A DNA stretch of 64,000 nucleotides from an uncultured Formosa sp. (lineage in GTDB: Bacteria; Bacteroidota; Bacteroidia; Flavobacteriales; Flavobacteriaceae), in the NCBI RefSeq assembly GCF_947500765.1, contig NZ_CANMTH010000012.1, positions 1-64,000 on the forward strand, in the 5' to 3' direction. How positions within the stretch are numbered: position 1 is the stretch's first letter; every line of letters begins with the position of its first letter. Positions 25,658-34,890 of the stretch are shown here, one piece after another. Under the pieces are notes generated by a model, which had not been told where the DNA came from, ran no database searches, and saw only the letters and a list, made by a program, of their open reading frames with translations. A program made the position numbers and the translations under genes.

Positions 25658-26584
25658 TTAAAAAAAGTATAAAATGTAGCACAGTGATATTGTAGATACA
25701 AAAATCCAAAGTGTAGATGCAAAAATCATAGGTTTCCAACCTGTAGTTTTTAAGTCTGAAATAGATATTGTTGTTCCTACTAAAAATAAAGTTACCACTA
25801 ATAAGTGTTTAGATATAGTAACTATTGTTGTGGTTATTGCTGTTGGTAAGATGTCTGAACTATTTATTAAAATAGCAACTAAAAACAAGAGTATAAAAAG
25901 AGGGAATTTAATTTTTTGTCCGCTGTTTTTAAATAGAAACATAGATAATATAGACATGGGTATAATCCATAATGTTCTTGATAGTTTTACTGTTGTTGCA
26001 ATTTTTAAAGCTTCTTCTCCGTAGGTAAGTGCGGCTCCAACTACAGAACTGGTGTCGTGAATGGCAACAGCACACCACAAACCAAATTGATGCTGATTTA
26101 GTCCAAAAATATGTCCTAACGTAGGAAATACAATTAAAGCAATAGCATTTAAAAAGAAAACTACTCCTAAAGCCATGCTAATGGTTTTTGTGTCTGCTTT
26201 AATAATAGGCGATATTGCTGCAATTGCACTACCACCACAAATAGATGTTCCTGAGGTGATAAGGTGCCCGAGCGATTTATCTAGTTTTAAATAGCGCGAT
26301 AATATTAGACCTAAACTTACTGTAAAAAAGATACAGAAGAAGGTGAGTCCAAAACTAGAAACACTTGTTTTAATGGTTTCTATTAAAGCCATTCCAAAAC
26401 CTAAACCTACAACGGCTATTTTTAATAAGAAATGGATGCTTTTCTGACTCTTTTCTAAAAACGGATGCTTGAAAAATAATGTAAAAACAAATCCTAATCC
26501 GAGTGCAATCGGACTAGAAATAAATCCTGCTAATGCAAGAGCGATAACGGTGAAAAAATATATTTTGGATAACTGCGTTTTCAT
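25658..26584 (-). CDS. yeiH: YeiH-family putative sulfate/anion exporter (UPF0324)
   Basis: A 308-aa membrane protein with about 10 helices and the family features: FGMALIE in helix 3-4, SGTSICGGSAIAAISPIIKA near residue 112 and IHDTSSVVGAA near residue 176. YeiH proteins are grouped with putative sulfate exporters; the substrate is not firmly established. A LysR gene lies immediately upstream on the same strand, as in the yeiE-yeiH pair of enterobacteria. Confidence 0.92.
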   Translation of the reverse strand: MKTQLSKIYFFTVIALALAGFISSPIALGLGFVFTLFFKHPFLEKSQKSIHFLLKIAVVGLGFGMALIETIKTSVSSFGLTFFCIFFTVSLGLILSRYLKLDKSLGHLITSGTSICGGSAIAAISPIIKADTKTISMALGVVFFLNAIALIVFPTLGHIFGLNQHQFGLWCAVAIHDTSSVVGAALTYGEEALKIATTVKLSRTLWIIPMSILSMFLFKNSGQKIKFPLFILLFLVAILINSSDILPTAITTTIVTISKHLLVVTLFLVGTTISISDLKTTGWKPMIFASTLWIFVSTISLCYILYFF

Positions 26585-26601
26585 TGTTTTTAATTTTGAA
26601 A

Positions 26602-26609
26602 CAAATGTA
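26602..26609 (-). promoter_or_regulatory. -7 promoter element TACATTTG for yeiH
   Basis: An exact TAnnTTTG match on the minus strand, 17 bp upstream of the yeiH start, so yeiH has its own promoter downstream of the LysR gene. Confidence 0.6.
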
Positions 26610-26659
26610 CAAGGACAGTATAATTAAAATGCAATAAAAAAAGTTATACGTAATAACTT

Positions 26660-27541
26660 TTAGTTATGATTTAGTTTAACTAGTTTTTCAAAAAAGTCTT
26701 TGGTTTTAGATTGATAACCTTGTCGGGATACAAAATAAAACCAACGTTCAAAGTTAAAATTCTGAATGTCTATAACTTTTAGTTTGTTGTTTATTAAATC
26801 GTCGCTAACAGAATGTATAGAGAGTAATGCGTAACTTTTAGAGTGGTACAAGTAGTTTTTAATAGCAATTGTGCTATTTAATGTCACACTCGACTTAAGC
26901 TGCTTAATGCCATATTCGTGTAGTTTTTTATAGATAATTTCTCGTGTTCCAGAGCCATATTCACGTTCTACCATAGGTAGATTTTCCAGGTCGCTTAATT
27001 GTAAAACACCTGTTTTAAATTTGGGGTTATTAGCGCTGGTAACTAAAACAATTTCGTCTTTTATAAATTTTTCATAATGTAATTGTTTATTGTGACTACT
27101 TCCTTCTATAATTCCGAAATCTAATTCCAGACTGGTAATTAAATGTTCAATATATTCGGTGTTACCACTAATTAATTGAATGGTTGTATTGGGTGTGTTT
27201 TTATTTGATTTAGCTAAAACCTGAGGTAGAATAAAGTCGGCAAGGGTAGAGCTTGCACCAAATTTAATATGTTTTTCTTCATCTTGATTTAAGGTTAAAA
27301 AATGATTATCTAAATCGGCATGAAGCGTTAAAATTTTATTTATATATTCTAAAAAATCTAGTCCGTCGGGAGTTAACTCAATATTGTTTCCTAAGCGTGT
27401 AAAAAAAGTTTTTTTGTAGGTGTCTTCTAATGAGCGAATGGTTTTTGAAACAGCTGGTTGAGATAGGTTTAAAACTTCTGCTGCTTTGGTGAAACTTAAG
27501 TGTGAAGCAACTTCTTTGAATATTTTAAATTTAACTTTCAT
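26660..27541 (-). CDS. LysR-family transcriptional regulator (YeiE-like)
   Basis: A 293-aa regulator with an N-terminal winged HTH (SFTKAAEVLNLSQPAVSKTIRSLE, residues 14-37) and a periplasmic-binding-like effector domain (about 90-293). Located directly upstream of yeiH in the same direction, it probably controls that exporter. In enterobacteria the equivalent YeiE responds to sulfite; this is only a parallel. Confidence 0.92.
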   Translation of the reverse strand: MKVKFKIFKEVASHLSFTKAAEVLNLSQPAVSKTIRSLEDTYKKTFFTRLGNNIELTPDGLDFLEYINKILTLHADLDNHFLTLNQDEEKHIKFGASSTLADFILPQVLAKSNKNTPNTTIQLISGNTEYIEHLITSLELDFGIIEGSSHNKQLHYEKFIKDEIVLVTSANNPKFKTGVLQLSDLENLPMVEREYGSGTREIIYKKLHEYGIKQLKSSVTLNSTIAIKNYLYHSKSYALLSIHSVSDDLINNKLKVIDIQNFNFERWFYFVSRQGYQSKTKDFFEKLVKLNHN

Positions 27542-27599
27542 AAGACGTAATGTGAGCGGACCAATTTACTGATTTTGATATGGTTTTAACTAAAAAAAG

Positions 27600-27632
27600 A
27601 AAATCGGTTTGAATTGAATCCAAACCGATTTT
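27600..27632 (-). terminator. Terminator of the collagen-motif lipoprotein gene
   Basis: A 12-bp perfect stem (27600-27611 with 27621-27632), followed on the minus strand by T-rich sequence. Confidence 0.82.
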
Positions 27633-27667
27633 AATAGCTTTTATATATATACTTTAGAATGTTTCGT

Positions 27668-28165
27668 TTAAAACGTTTCAAAGTTTTCTACATCAGTAGC
27701 TTCAATAATATCATTGTAATTTTCTATATCAACGCCGCTAATATAATCTGCAGGAACAACAACAACTCTAAAATATTGGTTTTGTGTCCATGTGTCTCCC
27801 AAAGTATTTAAATCAAAAGTAGCGTCTAAGAAAATTCTAAAATCTTCATCAGTGAAATCGTAATTATACGTTAGTACACCGCCATCGTCAAAAAATTGGG
27901 TTTGTGGTACTAATCTCCAAATTTCGGTACCATCTACAGTTTCCCAAGACATATATACTAAAACCACATCTGAAGGTACAATAGTAAAACCGTAAGTTTG
28001 AGTAATTTCGTAGTTATTTGAAGCGTTAAAATCTACTTCAATTTCAAAAGCAGGAGCAACCTCTCCATCTATTCCGTCTAATCCATCTTCACCAGGAACA
28101 CCTTGGTCTCCTTCGCATGAAGTGAATGCTAATGCTAAGCATAATACAGCTATAATATGTTTCAT
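27668..28165 (-). CDS. Lipoprotein with short collagen-like segment
   Basis: A 165-aa lipoprotein: signal sequence with lipobox LAFTSC (Cys17), then five Gly-X-Y triplets (GDQGVPGEDGLDGIDGE, residues 19-35) and a beta-rich domain of about 125 residues (SDVVLVYMSWETVDGTEIWRL). Similar short-collagen lipoproteins are frequent in flavobacteria; no function is known to me. It is acidic and monocistronic. It shares the Gly-X-Y style with the large adhesin at the window start but is otherwise unrelated. Confidence 0.82.
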   Translation of the reverse strand: MKHIIAVLCLALAFTSCEGDQGVPGEDGLDGIDGEVAPAFEIEVDFNASNNYEITQTYGFTIVPSDVVLVYMSWETVDGTEIWRLVPQTQFFDDGGVLTYNYDFTDEDFRIFLDATFDLNTLGDTWTQNQYFRVVVVPADYISGVDIENYNDIIEATDVENFETF

Positions 28166-28629
28166 AGTTTTAATTTTAAACCGATAAAGATCGTTTTTTA
28201 ATTTTAAAAGTAAGATTTTTTAACAGAAGCAACAACTTTAGCTCATAGATAAGTGTTTGAATAGTTACTTTAATTTTTAGAGCCTCTATCCTTTTTTAAG
28301 CTAAAGTAGCCTGTTTTTAAGTTTAAATTGTGTTTGTTTTTGCTTAACTAATTAAATTATAATTATTTTCAAATTAAAGATTTTTAAACGGCAGTATTTA
28401 AATCTTCAGATTATTATAAGAAATATCGTTAGTAATAGTGTTAGCATCATCATATATTTGTCTTAATTAGAAGATTTATTTTGATGTAATATAAATGTAA
28501 ACGTTTATAATTGATAACTTAGAATTTATCCGATTCTTCGTTAAAAAAAAATCTTAAATAGGACTATTTTGTAAATTGAATCTGATTTTAGGATAGTTTA
28601 GGCGTTATAAGTTAATAAGAGAATTTAAA
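28166..28629. other. 464-bp intergenic region between divergent lipoprotein genes
   Basis: No coding frame is seen. A -7-like TATATTTG occurs at 28453-28460 on the plus strand and may serve the gene at 28630 with a long leader. Otherwise very A/T-rich without recognisable structure. Confidence 0.5.
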
Positions 28630-29139
28630 ATGAAAAAAATTAGTATTATACTTATGTGTTTGTGTCTTTGGGCATGCGATACTGAAGATAAAAAAGTGAA
28701 AAAAATAGAAGAAGTTCCAGTCTCTGGTGTAGTGTTTCAAGATGATATTGTAAAGTTAAAATATGTAGATTATGGTTTAGATGCTAAAGCTAAATCAGAT
28801 GTCTTATTGTGGGAAAAATTCATAGAGTTAGAGATTATAATGTCTCAATTAAAGGTTGGAGACATTTCTTATTTTCAGCGAGAATCTAAAGAGATTGTTT
28901 TATTAATGAAAGAATTAAGAGAGAGTATACCAGATGTTGTTAATACGCCTTCAATACAAGCACGTTTGGTTACTTTAGAAACAAAAATGCTTAAATTACA
29001 AGGCACTTTAATTTTGCGTAATATTCCGAAAGAAGAACATTTACAGAATGTTAAAGAAGTTTTAGTAGCTTATTCTAATCTAAATCTTCAGATTAATAAA
29101 AAATATGAAAAAGACGCTCAAAAAATTGAAAAACCATGA
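28630..29139 (+). CDS. Small lipoprotein of unknown function
   Basis: A 169-aa protein with a lipobox-like LWAC (Cys16) after a short signal sequence, a charged linker (DTEDKKVKKIEE) and then mainly alpha-helical sequence. The helices look coiled-coil-like, with heptad-type stretches around residues 55-150 (VKLKYVDYGLDAKAKSDVL and QARLVTLETKMLKLQGTL). No family recognised. The last codons overlap the next start (ATGA, 29136-29139), so the two proteins are translationally coupled and probably act together in the periplasm. Confidence 0.8.
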   Translation: MKKISIILMCLCLWACDTEDKKVKKIEEVPVSGVVFQDDIVKLKYVDYGLDAKAKSDVLLWEKFIELEIIMSQLKVGDISYFQRESKEIVLLMKELRESIPDVVNTPSIQARLVTLETKMLKLQGTLILRNIPKEEHLQNVKEVLVAYSNLNLQINKKYEKDAQKIEKP

Positions 29140-29642
29140 TGCATTTTAAACAGGTATTAAGTGTTCTATTTTTCTTTTTAATTAGTGTTTGTAGTTTGCG
29201 TGCACAAGACAAAGTAGCGGAAAAAGCAATTAACTTAAGTTTAGATACTTGGCATAAAGCTGCTGCCGAAGCAAATTTTAACGCTTACTTTAATTTGATG
29301 ACTACAGATGCTGTATTTGTTGGTACAGATGCGTCAGAGCATTGGGAGCTTGAAGCTTTTAAGGCATATAGTAAACCGCATTTTGATGCTGGAAGGGCTT
29401 GGAATTTTTCGGCTTTAGAAAGGCATGTTTACATTGCAAGTGCTAATTTAGCTTGGTTTGACGAATTGTTAGATACACAAATGGGAATATGCAGAGGTTC
29501 TGGTGTTATTAAATATGAAGACCATACCTGGAAAGTAGCACACTATGTGTTATCTGCAGCAATTCCTAATGCTAAAATGAACACTGTATCCGTTTTAAAA
29601 TCTACAGAAGATTCTACTATAATAACTTCTTTCTCGAAGTAA
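29136..29642 (+). CDS. Exported SnoaL/NTF2-like protein
   Basis: A 168-aa protein with a signal peptide (1-23, ending SLRAQ) and an NTF2-like/SnoaL_3 domain (about 30-145; AAEANFNAYFNLMTTDAVFVG, HWELEAFKAY and GSGVIKYEDHTWKVAHYVLS). The fold is a cone-shaped ligand pocket used by many small enzymes and binding proteins; there is no catalytic assignment. It overlaps the lipoprotein gene by four bases. No terminator hairpin is seen downstream. Confidence 0.87.
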   Translation: MMHFKQVLSVLFFFLISVCSLRAQDKVAEKAINLSLDTWHKAAAEANFNAYFNLMTTDAVFVGTDASEHWELEAFKAYSKPHFDAGRAWNFSALERHVYIASANLAWFDELLDTQMGICRGSGVIKYEDHTWKVAHYVLSAAIPNAKMNTVSVLKSTEDSTIITSFSK

Positions 29643-29798
29643 CTTTTTGTTATTCTATTTTTTGATTTATTCATTTTTTGATATTAATACTTAATAATTA
29701 ACAAATATTTAGTATAAAAATTGTGTTATGCTTAAAAATACACTAGGTTAATTCACTATAATTCAGTAGTTTTAATTTCAAACTTAAAACAAAATATT

Positions 29799-30266
29799 AT
29801 GGGTATTAAAAGTTTTACAGGAGCCAGGAAGCAACAGCTTAAAGAAGTAGATCACGTTGCAGTTCGTGTAAGTGATTATATGAGTAGAGATCTTATAACA
29901 TTTAAACCTGAACAAATGGTAGAAGATGTTATAGATAAATTAATTACAAATAAAATTTCTGGTGGGCCTGTTGTAAATGATAATTTCGAGCTTATTGGAA
30001 TAATCTCAGAAGGGGATTGTTTAAAGCAAATTAGCGAAAGTAGGTATTACAATATGCCAATGGAGCAAGATAAAGTGGAGACGCGAATGATAAAAAATGT
30101 GGAAACCATAGATGGTAACATGAACATTTTTGATGCAGCAAATAAATTTTTAGAATCTAAAAGACGTCGTTTTCCTATTGTTGTGGATGGTAAGTTGGTT
30201 GGTCAAATAAGTCAGAAAGATATTTTAAAAGCTGCACTTACTTTAAAAGGACATAATTGGAAATAA
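29799..30266 (+). CDS. CBS-domain protein
   Basis: A 155-aa protein with two CBS domains (about 27-85 and 95-150): VSDYMSRDLITFKPEQMVED...GIISEGDCLKQI and MIKNVETIDGNMNIFDAANKF...VGQISQKDILKAAL. CBS pairs bind adenosine nucleotides and act as energy sensors. It is a stand-alone module, so its partner is unknown. Confidence 0.92.
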   Translation: MGIKSFTGARKQQLKEVDHVAVRVSDYMSRDLITFKPEQMVEDVIDKLITNKISGGPVVNDNFELIGIISEGDCLKQISESRYYNMPMEQDKVETRMIKNVETIDGNMNIFDAANKFLESKRRRFPIVVDGKLVGQISQKDILKAALTLKGHNWK

Positions 30267-30281
30267 TAAGGCTAATTCTTT

Positions 30282-30632
30282 TTAAGAATCTCGTTTAACC
30301 AAAGCATAATAATCTCCATCCAGAGGTAAATAGCCTTGGTTGTACACAAAATAGTATGTTGTTCCAGCTTTTGTAATATATATGTTTGTAAATAAACTAA
30401 AATCGAACCCTAAATTAAGCAGTTTTAATTTAGTGGTTTTTGTTTTTTGATCCGGATTTAACGTTTCTAAAATTCGCCAATTCTTACGCAATTTATTATT
30501 CGTATTCCGAATTAAATTTTTACTGTCCTTGTTTATCTGGTTGTTATAGGCATTTCTACAATAATCGTTACAAAACTTTTTGTCCGATCTTCCTATAATT
30601 TTTTCACCACATTCTAAACAAGATTTATTCAT
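30282..30632 (-). CDS. Zinc-ribbon protein of unknown function
   Basis: 116 aa from the Met at 30632, which sits just past the upstream gene's stop; the frame is open eight codons further. The N-terminus is a zinc ribbon with CLECGEKI...KKFCNDYC (CxxC-x13-CxxxC, residues 5-25). A basic helix and a beta-rich C-terminal half follow (FDFSLFTNIYITKAGTTYYFVYNQGY). The start codon is adjacent to the end of the outer-membrane protein gene, so both are likely co-transcribed. Family not named. Confidence 0.8.
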   Translation of the reverse strand: MNKSCLECGEKIIGRSDKKFCNDYCRNAYNNQINKDSKNLIRNTNNKLRKNWRILETLNPDQKTKTTKLKLLNLGFDFSLFTNIYITKAGTTYYFVYNQGYLPLDGDYYALVKRDS

Positions 30633-30633
30633 A

Positions 30634-31194
30634 TTAAAACATTTTAGATATACCAATAGCTAAAACCCAAGAGTCGTATTCATCAAATCTTAAATCGTAA
30701 CCTATGGCTGCACCAAGTTCAAAAGCTTTAGGAAGCTCTAAGCTATATTCAACTTCTCCTCGTATTAGGAATAAATCTTCCTCTTTTGCAAATTCTTCTC
30801 CAACGCCAACCATAAAAGCAAAGTGTTCCCCTGGTTTGTATGCTGCCATTATTGCTGGTGCAATAGGTAATTCACGTTCTAAAACTTCACTTTCTCCTTC
30901 TTCAGTCTCTTTAAGGATTTCATAAGTTTCTAAAATAAAATCGGTATGTAGTCCTACGGCCCAATTTTTAGTAAACCAATAGTTATAATTTAAACTAACC
31001 ATGGGTACAACCAACCATCTATTACCTTCAACATGATGACCTTCATCAATATGGGCATGTCCAATCATGACTCCAATTTGGTGGTGTTCAAAACCTTCTT
31101 CGGTTTCTTCATTGTGCTTGTTTTCAGATTCTTGAGCATAAATTGTATAGGCTCCTAATTGAAGTAGAATAAGTAAAAGTAAAGTTTTTTTCAT
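30634..31194 (-). CDS. Outer-membrane beta-barrel protein of unknown function
   Basis: A 186-aa protein with a signal peptide (1-20, ending IYAQ). A short His/Glu-rich segment follows (HNEETEEGFEHHQIGVMIGHAHIDEGHH), then alternating strands of a small barrel (NWAVGLHTDFIL and FELGAAIGYDLRFDEYDSW) ending in GISKMF with the C-terminal Phe typical of outer-membrane proteins. The His/Glu stretch could bind metal ions (inference). The barrel has about eight strands. Confidence 0.8.
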   Translation of the reverse strand: MKKTLLLLILLQLGAYTIYAQESENKHNEETEEGFEHHQIGVMIGHAHIDEGHHVEGNRWLVVPMVSLNYNYWFTKNWAVGLHTDFILETYEILKETEEGESEVLERELPIAPAIMAAYKPGEHFAFMVGVGEEFAKEEDLFLIRGEVEYSLELPKAFELGAAIGYDLRFDEYDSWVLAIGISKMF

Positions 31195-31295
31195 TGGTTG
31201 TTAATTTCGAGAATAAAGTTAAATAATAAATATAATTGAGGTCTAAAAAACGGGTATTTTTTTTAGAAATCATTCTTTTTTATACAAGTTACAGC

Positions 31296-31349
31296 CGTTT
31301 GTAAACGACTACAATCGGTTGTAAGCGAATTCAATTAGTTTTAAACCGA
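31296..31349 (+). promoter_or_regulatory. Three 20-bp-phased direct repeats upstream of ssb
   Basis: CGTTTGTAAACGA (31296-31308), CGGTTGTAAGCGA (31316-31328) and TAGTTTTAAACCGA (31336-31349) start at exactly 20-bp steps, about two helical turns. Copy 1 has dyad arms CGTTT/AAACG. A -7-like CACCTTTG lies at 31370-31377, so the third copy falls around the -33 region. This is the layout of a multi-site operator or activator array. Confidence 0.6.
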
Positions 31350-31433
31350 CTGCGTTTTAGTATCTGCTTCACCTTTGTAACGTCTTAATAAGCTAAGACA
31401 GATATAAACAGTTTAACTTTAAAAATAATAATC

Positions 31434-31772
31434 ATGAGCACACTTAGAAACAAAGTACAGTTAATTGGTAATTTAGGAAATGATCCAGAGATTATTAATT
31501 TAGAATCAGGTAAAACACTTGCTAAATTCTCTTTAGCGACTAACGAAATTTATAAAAATAAATCGGGAGAAAAAGTAACCGACACTCAATGGCATAATGT
31601 TGTTGCTTGGGGGCCAACTGCAAAAATAATAGAGAGTTATTTAACAAAAGGAAAAGAGGTTGCTATAGAAGGAAAATTAACATCTAAAAGTTACGAAACC
31701 AAAGACGGTGAGAAACGATTTGTAACAGAAGTTGTTTGTAATGAAATTATGATGTTAGGAAGCAATAAATAG
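31434..31772 (+). CDS. ssb: Single-stranded DNA-binding protein, short form
   Basis: A 112-aa OB-fold protein (LRNKVQLIGNLGNDPEI, WHNVVAWGPTAKIIESYLTKGKEVAIEGKL, SYETKDGEKRF). It stops right after the OB fold (IMMLGSNK), with neither the flexible linker nor the acidic DDDLPF-like tail that recruits partner proteins in housekeeping SSB. It is therefore probably an accessory SSB, as for transformation or stress, rather than the main replication protein. Three phased repeats precede it and a strong terminator follows. Confidence 0.93.
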   Translation: MSTLRNKVQLIGNLGNDPEIINLESGKTLAKFSLATNEIYKNKSGEKVTDTQWHNVVAWGPTAKIIESYLTKGKEVAIEGKLTSKSYETKDGEKRFVTEVVCNEIMMLGSNK

Positions 31773-31778
31773 TTGTTA

Positions 31779-31813
31779 AGAGGAGGATTAATTAAAATCC
31801 TCCTCTTTTTTTC
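31779..31813 (+). terminator. Terminator of ssb
   Basis: An 11-bp perfect stem (31779-31789 with 31796-31806) plus a run of T. It overlaps the 3' end of the convergent small membrane-protein gene. Confidence 0.88.
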
Positions 31814-32007
31814 TTTTTCCGTTTGTCACGATAAATTTGGAATAGCATATATATAGTAAACAGAATAAGAATAGGGAGGATGATAACCAAATCAATTCTT
31901 ATAATAACTTCTTCTTGACTGTTGGCCCAATTCATGACTAGAATCTCCCAAATGATAAAGGTTAACCAACATAGTCCCAATATTATTTTCGATCTTTTTT
32001 TACGCAT
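31792..32007 (-). CDS. Small two-helix membrane protein, unknown function
   Basis: A 71-aa protein with a basic start (MRKKRSK), two membrane helices (about 8-26 and 38-58) and a very basic tail (RDKRKKKKRGGF). No family recognised. It is convergent with ssb, and its last codons lie in the ssb terminator. Coding character is moderate. Confidence 0.55.
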   Translation of the reverse strand: MRKKRSKIILGLCWLTFIIWEILVMNWANSQEEVIIRIDLVIILPILILFTIYMLFQIYRDKRKKKKRGGF

Positions 32008-32256
32008 GCTATATCTTGTTTAGAATCAACTAATTTCTGTAATTACAATGAAGTTAGTTAATTAGTATTGTGTTCTTTCTAAAATTTATTAATAATAAAT
32101 GAGTATAAATTAAAAGTATAGTTTCAAATCTGTGCTTTTTTCATAATATTCAGGTTATCTGTTGGTATAACTTAAAATTACATAAAATTTGTAAAACTAT
32201 GATAGTCTATTGGCTAAGCTTTAGTATTTTTATGAAAAATATAGAAGTTCGAAACC

Positions 32257-34842
32257 ATGTCAGTACAACCGAAATTAACCAGATTTAATCAAAATGTATT
32301 ATCGAAGTATCAGATATACAATAGTATTTTCATGACGTTGCCGTTTGATTCTATTACAAAAACGGGTGTATTATTACCACTTTTTCACGAAACCTGCGAG
32401 AAAGGTTTTAAAAACGGTGATAATCCTACTACGATTGTGGAATCTTTTTTTGAGAAATATCAAGCGAGGCGCTCAGACGAAAGTCAAATTAATTTATTAT
32501 TCAGATTTATTCAATATATAGAAAGACAAGTCGTATTGTTTGATGCTATTGAAGATGCCGCTTTTCCTGTAGTAAACAATATGGACGGGATTGGTACACT
32601 TCGTAGTTTAAAAGAAACAGCGAGTTCTGAAAACAGAACAGAGCTTTTAAAAACATATCTTGAAGAATTTAAAGTACGTATTGTCTTAACAGCTCACCCT
32701 ACTCAATTCTATCCAGGTTCTGTATTAGGGATTATTACCGATTTAACGACTGCCATCCAAGAAAACGATTTGTTGTTAATAAATGATTTATTGGCGCAGT
32801 TAGGTAAAACGCCATTTTTTAAGCATACTAAACCGTCTCCTTACGACGAGGCTATCAGTTTAATATGGTATCTAGAAAATGTATTTTATTACTCTTTCGG
32901 CTCTATTTACGATTATATTCAACAAAACATTTTTGATAATAAAGAGATCGATAATGATATTTTAAATATCGGATTTTGGCCAGGAGGAGATCGTGATGGA
33001 AACCCTTTTGTAACGCCAGAAATTACACTTAAAGTGTCTGAACGTTTAAAGCAAGCAATTCTAAAGAGTTATTATACCGATGCACGTAAATTAAAACGTA
33101 AATTAACTTTTAAAGGTGTTGAAGAGCGTATTTCTTTAATTGAAGAAAAGTTATATGAACACATGATTAATGTGTCTGATAATACTATTCTAACATTAGA
33201 AGAGCTTAATTCAGAATTATCTGCAATCATAACAACTTTAGAAGAAAAACACCAATCACTTTATGTAACTGAGGTAAAAAGCTTCATGAATAAAATAAAA
33301 TTATTCGGATTCCATTTTGCGTCTCTAGATATCAGACAAGATAGTCGTGCACACGATCAGGTCTTTACAGATATGGTTGAAGCCGTAATAGCTTCAGGAA
33401 GTGATATTTTTCCGGCAAATTATAATCAGTTATCAGCACAAGAACAAGTTGCTATTTTATCTAAGGTTGAAGGCGCTGTAGATATGTCTATCTTTCAAGG
33501 AGAAGATGTGTTAAAAACATTAAACTCTATGGTTGCTATTAAGTACATTCAAGACCATAACGGAGAAAAAGCAGCGAACAGATATATTATTAGTAACAAC
33601 CAAACTACTTTAAACGTAATGCAGTTATTTGCGATGTTAAAGCTTGTTGCTTTTCATGATAAATTAACTGTAGATATTGGGCCATTGTTTGAAACGATTA
33701 CCGATTTAGAGAATGCCCATTTAGTTATGGAGGAATTGTATACAAATCCTGCATATAGTGCGCATTTAAAATCTAGAGGGAATAGACAAACTATTATGTT
33801 AGGTTTCTCTGATGGAACGAAAGATGGTGGATATTTAATGGCAAACTGGGCTATATTTCAGGCAAAAGAGCGATTAACAGAAATATCTAGAAAATATGAT
33901 GTTACCGTGTTGTTCTTTGACGGACGTGGTGGACCTCCTGCTCGTGGTGGTGGGAAAACGCATCAATTTTATGCCTCTTTAGGACCAACAATTGAAGATA
34001 AAGAAGTACAACTTACTATACAGGGACAGACCATTAGTTCTAATTTCGGAACTTTAGATTCGTCTCAATATAATCTAGAACAATTAATAAGTTCAGGTAT
34101 CTATAACCGCTTAAACGATACAAATGCAGCCATGTCTGCAGAAAGTACTGTTGTGATGAATGACTTGGCAGAAATTAGTTTTAAAACGTATGTTGACTTT
34201 AAAAATCACCCCATGTTTGTACCGTATTTAGAGCGTATGAGTACTTTAAAATACTATGCGAAAACAAATATTGGTAGCCGACCATCTAAGCGTGGAAAAT
34301 CTGAAGGTTTAGTTTTTGAAGATCTAAGAGCCATTCCTTTTGTAGGTTCTTGGAGTCAGTTAAAACAAAACGTACCAGGATTCTTTGGTGTAGGTACAGC
34401 ATTAAAGAAATATGAAGATGCAGGAGAATTTGACAAAGTAATAGCGCTTTACAAGTCTTCTAGTTTCTTTAAAACGTTAATTGAGAACAGTATGATGTCT
34501 TTGTCTAAATCGTTCTTTGATCTAACTAAATATATGGCAGACGATGCTGAATTTGGAGATTTTTGGAGAATTATTCATACAGAATACGAGGTTACAAAAA
34601 GGTTACTATTGAAACTTACAGGATATAAAGTATTAATGGAAGATGAACCAGCAGGTAAAGCATCTATTGATATTAGAGAATCTATGGTCTTACCATTATT
34701 AACGATTCAGCAATTTGCTTTAAGAAAAATTCAAGAGTTAGAAAAAGCTGAGGTTAGAGATGAAGACCAAATAAAAATCTATGAGAATTTAGTAACTCGT
34801 TCTTTATTCGGGAATATTAATGCAAGTAGAAATTCAGCTTAA
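32257..34842 (+). CDS. ppc: Phosphoenolpyruvate carboxylase
   Basis: An 861-aa enzyme, close to the usual 850-930. Catalytic His147 is in LTAHPTQ, and the GRGGPPARGGG-type motif is FFDGRGGPPARGGGKTH near residue 553. FHFASLDIRQDSRAHD and GFSDGTKDGGY regions are also present. It forms oxaloacetate from PEP and bicarbonate to refill the TCA cycle. The C-terminus LFGNINASRNSA resembles the usual RNTG end. It is monocistronic. Confidence 0.96.
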   Translation: MSVQPKLTRFNQNVLSKYQIYNSIFMTLPFDSITKTGVLLPLFHETCEKGFKNGDNPTTIVESFFEKYQARRSDESQINLLFRFIQYIERQVVLFDAIEDAAFPVVNNMDGIGTLRSLKETASSENRTELLKTYLEEFKVRIVLTAHPTQFYPGSVLGIITDLTTAIQENDLLLINDLLAQLGKTPFFKHTKPSPYDEAISLIWYLENVFYYSFGSIYDYIQQNIFDNKEIDNDILNIGFWPGGDRDGNPFVTPEITLKVSERLKQAILKSYYTDARKLKRKLTFKGVEERISLIEEKLYEHMINVSDNTILTLEELNSELSAIITTLEEKHQSLYVTEVKSFMNKIKLFGFHFASLDIRQDSRAHDQVFTDMVEAVIASGSDIFPANYNQLSAQEQVAILSKVEGAVDMSIFQGEDVLKTLNSMVAIKYIQDHNGEKAANRYIISNNQTTLNVMQLFAMLKLVAFHDKLTVDIGPLFETITDLENAHLVMEELYTNPAYSAHLKSRGNRQTIMLGFSDGTKDGGYLMANWAIFQAKERLTEISRKYDVTVLFFDGRGGPPARGGGKTHQFYASLGPTIEDKEVQLTIQGQTISSNFGTLDSSQYNLEQLISSGIYNRLNDTNAAMSAESTVVMNDLAEISFKTYVDFKNHPMFVPYLERMSTLKYYAKTNIGSRPSKRGKSEGLVFEDLRAIPFVGSWSQLKQNVPGFFGVGTALKKYEDAGEFDKVIALYKSSSFFKTLIENSMMSLSKSFFDLTKYMADDAEFGDFWRIIHTEYEVTKRLLLKLTGYKVLMEDEPAGKASIDIRESMVLPLLTIQQFALRKIQELEKAEVRDEDQIKIYENLVTRSLFGNINASRNSA

Positions 34843-34860
34843 AAGCGAAGTTTAAAATAT

Positions 34861-34890
34861 AAAAAAGCCTCTAGAAATAGAGGCTTTTTT
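34861..34890. terminator. Bidirectional terminator after ppc
   Basis: A 12-bp perfect stem (34861-34872 with 34879-34890) with A6 and T6 ends. It also touches the stop of the small convergent gene. Confidence 0.9.
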
